This document shows, one piece after another, positions 61,622-64,000 of a stretch of DNA of 64,000 bases; the first letter of the stretch is position 1; each line of letters starts with the position of its first letter. The position numbers were made by a program, and so were the translations under genes. The DNA lies in contig NZ_LR732707.1 of NCBI RefSeq assembly GCF_902506555.1, forward strand, positions 1,488,804 to 1,552,803, written 5' to 3'. The stretch comes from Sphingorhabdus sp. 109. Lineage in GTDB: Bacteria > Pseudomonadota > Alphaproteobacteria > Sphingomonadales > Sphingomonadaceae. The notes under the pieces were generated by a model that was given only the letters and a program-made list of their open reading frames with translations, was not told the origin of the DNA and ran no database searches.

Positions 61622-62647
61622 TCAGCCGCGCTCTTTCTCCAGCAGCTTCTGCTTGATTTCCGTTCCATAGGCATAGCCGCCCATTTTTCCGTCGCTGCGC
61701 ACCACCCGGTGACAAGGGATCAGAACAGCGACATTATTGGCGCCATTGGCACTGCCCACGGCCCGCACCGCTTTCGGCTTGCCGATGGCGGCGGCGATAT
61801 CGGCATAGCTACGGGTTTCGCCTTCGGGAATTTTGCGCAATTCCTGCCAGACCGCTTCCTGAAAGGCGGTACCCTGGACATCAAGCGGAATATTATGCGG
61901 GCGACCGGGCCTCTCCACCTGCTTCACCACCTGCGCGAACAATTCGCTGAAAGCCGCCTCGCCGCGCTGCAGATCCGCTTTCGGAAAGCGTTTGCGCAAC
62001 GCAGCCTCATCTTCGTTGAAAGACAGGCAGCAAATGCCCTTGTCTGTCGCAGCGACCATCATCGCGCCCAGCGACGTGTCGATGATCGACCAGTGCACGG
62101 TCACCCCTGCCCCGCCATTTTTCCAGACGCCCGGTTTCATGCCCATTTTGCCTTCCTCGTAAAATCGCGAAGCCGAGCCATAGCCGGCATCATATATGGC
62201 ACCGGTCACCGTTGCGCCGCCATCCAGTGCTTCCTTGACCCGTTCGGACCGCAAGGCCCGTCCATAGGCCGCTGGCGACAATCCGGTTGCTCGCTTGAAA
62301 ATCCTCTGGAGATGGCTCGACGAATAGCCCGCCAGCGCCGCCAGTTCGTCGAGCCTGGGCGCGGTTTCTGCAGAGCGAATGGCGTCGATCACGCGCTTTA
62401 CCGCCGCTTCATCCCTAGCGACATCATTGGGACGGCATCTCAGACAAGCCCTGAGCCCTGCCGCTTCTGCCTGCTCGGCTCTGGCAAAAAACCGTACATT
62501 TTCCCGTTTGGGATGGCGGGCGGCGCAGGAAGGGCGGCAATAGATGCCCGTGCTCAACACTCCGGTGACAAATTGTCCGTCGAAACTGCGGTCGCGCTTC
62601 TGCACCGCCGTCCATGCTCGCGCTTCATCTACGATATTCCCGCTCAC
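61622..62647 (-). CDS. ada: Bifunctional Ada: DNA-alkylation regulator and O6-methylguanine-DNA methyltransferase
   Basis: GTG 62647 is favoured because AGAGAGG lies 8 nt upstream; an ATG at 62680 has none. The 341-residue protein has the zinc/methyl-phosphotriester domain with Cys37, Cys41, Cys68 and Cys71 (GIYCRPSCAARHP, CLRCRPN). An AraC-type HTH (~90-165: LDELAALAGYSSSHLQRIFKRATGLSPAAYGRALR) follows. The C-terminal transferase has the active-site PCHRVV. It self-methylates and activates the adaptive response. It probably forms its own transcription unit. Confidence 0.94.
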   Translation of the reverse strand: MSGNIVDEARAWTAVQKRDRSFDGQFVTGVLSTGIYCRPSCAARHPKRENVRFFARAEQAEAAGLRACLRCRPNDVARDEAAVKRVIDAIRSAETAPRLDELAALAGYSSSHLQRIFKRATGLSPAAYGRALRSERVKEALDGGATVTGAIYDAGYGSASRFYEEGKMGMKPGVWKNGGAGVTVHWSIIDTSLGAMMVAATDKGICCLSFNEDEAALRKRFPKADLQRGEAAFSELFAQVVKQVERPGRPHNIPLDVQGTAFQEAVWQELRKIPEGETRSYADIAAAIGKPKAVRAVGSANGANNVAVLIPCHRVVRSDGKMGGYAYGTEIKQKLLEKERG

Positions 62648-63234
62648 AGCTAAAACCTCTCTGTCCGCGCCGAGGACCATGCCGGGGCCGCGTCTATGCC
62701 ATCTATACCGACATTGGCTTCCGGTAGGAACAGCTGAAGAACCGCCTGGATTGCACTGCCAGGCCAATCCGGACCGTTGCCTTTCTTTCTTGCGCCTCCG
62801 GTGTTTTGCAGCGCAGCATGCGAAAGGCCGGTATCGCTCTCCGCCGATATTCGCTTCCCGTTCGCTGTGAAACGCATTCTCCGGCATGCACCATCCAACG
62901 CCTTCGCGAGAAACGGGCCTGTCAGGTTGATTTGAAAGATCACAAAATGTCTCCAACACTTTAACTGCTGTCAGCACTTTTAACCCCCTTGCGCGGCGCG
63001 GCTTCCCGTATCTTGCGTTCAAAGCCAAAAAATTATTGTGAGGGACAATGAAAGCGGCGGAAAACGGCCGGTTCGGCTTTCCGCAAAAATGATTCCCAAA
63101 GCCGTCTTGCCTCGCAGCAAAATGGTTGCTAGACGCCGCGCATCCGTGGGCGGAATCGCAGGATTTTCGGCCATAAAGCGGACCATTTCATGAACGGTTT
63201 TCAGACCATTTAACGGTCAGGGAGTAGCAAACGC
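62648..63234. other. Intergenic region between ada and the ATP synthase operon
   Basis: About 590 bp with no well-supported gene. A minus-strand frame (62650-62943, 97 aa) ends 3 bp before the ada start but shows no recognisable domain. A short plus-strand frame from ATG 63048 (14 codons) has a GAGGGA site but is too small to call. The atp operon promoter should lie here. GAAAA/TTTTC-rich blocks at 62930-63060 are AT-rich. Confidence 0.45.
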
Positions 63235-63789
63235 GTGGATCAATCCAGCGGCATCAGAGCGAGTTTAGCGGGGCGTTACGCCACTGCGCTGTTCGCCCTC
63301 GCACAAGAAAATAACAGCATCGACGCGGTGCAGGACAGTCTCACCACGTTGAGCGCCGCCCTCGCCGAATCGGAAGACCTGAAGGAACTGACCAACAGTC
63401 CAGTTCTGACGCGCGACGACGCTGGCAAGGCCATTGCCGCAATCGCAGCGAAGCTGGGTCTTGAAAAGCTGACCACCAATATCCTCGGTGTGCTGGCTGC
63501 CAACCGCCGGCTCGACCAGATCCCCGCCGTCATTCGTGCCTTCTCGACGCTGGCTTCCAGCTATCGTGGTGAAATTACCGCCGAAGTGACCTCGGCCCAT
63601 CCGCTGGATGACAAGCAGATTGAAGCGCTCAAGGCGCAGCTCAAGAAACGTGTGGGAAGCGATGTTAGCGTTTCCACCGCAGTCGATCCGTCCATTTTGG
63701 GCGGGCTGGTCGTGAAGATCGGCAGCCAGATGATCGACAGCTCGATTAAAACCCGTTTGAACACCCTATCGCAGGCCATGAAGGGCTAA
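63235..63789 (+). CDS. atpH: F0F1 ATP synthase subunit delta
   Basis: The delta subunit links F1 to the peripheral stalk. The 184-residue protein opens with [31 protein letters not shown], the family's N-terminal helical domain, and closes with the conserved [40 protein letters not shown]. It starts at GTG 63235 with a GGGAG site. atpA follows 12 bp after its stop, so this is the start of the atpHAGDC operon. Confidence 0.96.
   Translation: MDQSSGIRASLAGRYATALFALAQENNSIDAVQDSLTTLSAALAESEDLKELTNSPVLTRDDAGKAIAAIAAKLGLEKLTTNILGVLAANRRLDQIPAVIRAFSTLASSYRGEITAEVTSAHPLDDKQIEALKAQLKKRVGSDVSVSTAVDPSILGGLVVKIGSQMIDSSIKTRLNTLSQAMKG

Positions 63790-64000
<211 letters not shown>

Noticed and set aside
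62650-62943. A 97-codon minus-strand frame just upstream of ada
   Set aside because: It ends 3 bp before the ada start, but the product has no recognised domain and lies where the ada promoter is expected.

Overview
The window is 64 kb of a GC-rich alphaproteobacterial chromosome. Gene content and order point to the Sphingomonadales (Sphingopyxis/Sphingorhabdus/Parasphingorhabdus-like). Supporting features are the rph-rdgB-hemW and divergent hrcA-grpE neighbourhood, rsmI/LppC/yraN/gshB, a large TonB-dependent receptor, a MASE1 hybrid kinase, a DUF6445 protein and a 'vgr-related' protein. This placement is inferred from protein families and context; no rRNA or tRNA gene is visible. Most of the window is core chromosome. 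No prophage, intact insertion sequence, CRISPR array or secretion/defence island was seen.

Layout. 1-7 kb: end of a methyltransferase gene, mutT, two orphan Flp pilins with a strong terminator, then a leftward block (a 43-aa membrane protein, a secreted 617-aa protein, xerD, accA, and an M48 protease with LysM). 7-13 kb: aroK-aroB (overlapping), facing the leftward operon radA-cvpA-NifU-like-CPA2 antiporter. 13-19 kb: patatin phospholipase, an MBL lipoprotein, DUF6445, a decayed TonB-receptor remnant, and an orphan LuxR regulator divergent from a small winged-helix protein. 19-26 kb: dnaK-dnaJ with a probable RpoH promoter, a PCuAC copper chaperone, a 'vgr-related' HExxH protein, OmpW, a MATE pump and a glycine-zipper lipoprotein. 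26-33 kb: indoleamine 2,3-dioxygenase, a GntP permease, a PadR regulator with a palindromic operator, a beta-lactamase-fold hydrolase, an SDR without the catalytic tetrad, and a HEPN-like small protein. 33-42 kb: hrcA-grpE divergent from rph-rdgB-hemW, an acyl-CoA synthetase and xerC, in a zone rich in intergenic palindromic repeats. 42-53 kb: TonB-dependent receptor, SRPBCC membrane protein, DedA, gshB, yraN and rsmI divergent from an LpoA/LppC lipoprotein, then a zinc-ribbon/TonB-C fusion, fsa and DUF4197. 53-64 kb: priA, a membrane-anchored trypsin-like protease, a flavodoxin-like protein, the hybrid kinase, ada, and the start of the ATP synthase operon (atpH, atpA).

Functional grouping. 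Chaperone genes lie in two heat-shock blocks (dnaK-dnaJ and hrcA-grpE). DNA maintenance is covered by xerC, xerD, radA, priA, ada and mutT. Envelope functions include the LppC, DUF4197, M48, MBL, PCuAC and glycine-zipper lipoproteins.

The most unusual feature is a set of nine intergenic palindromic doublets of 74-88 bp. They share one design: two inverted arms of about 26 bp, most of them able to form their own small hairpin, around a short spacer. Four share one sequence and the others differ. Other points for a second look are the orphan HEPN-like protein whose C-terminus is encoded by one of these repeats, the zinc-ribbon/TonB fusion, the paired winged-helix paralogues, and two divergent gene pairs whose start codons overlap or abut.
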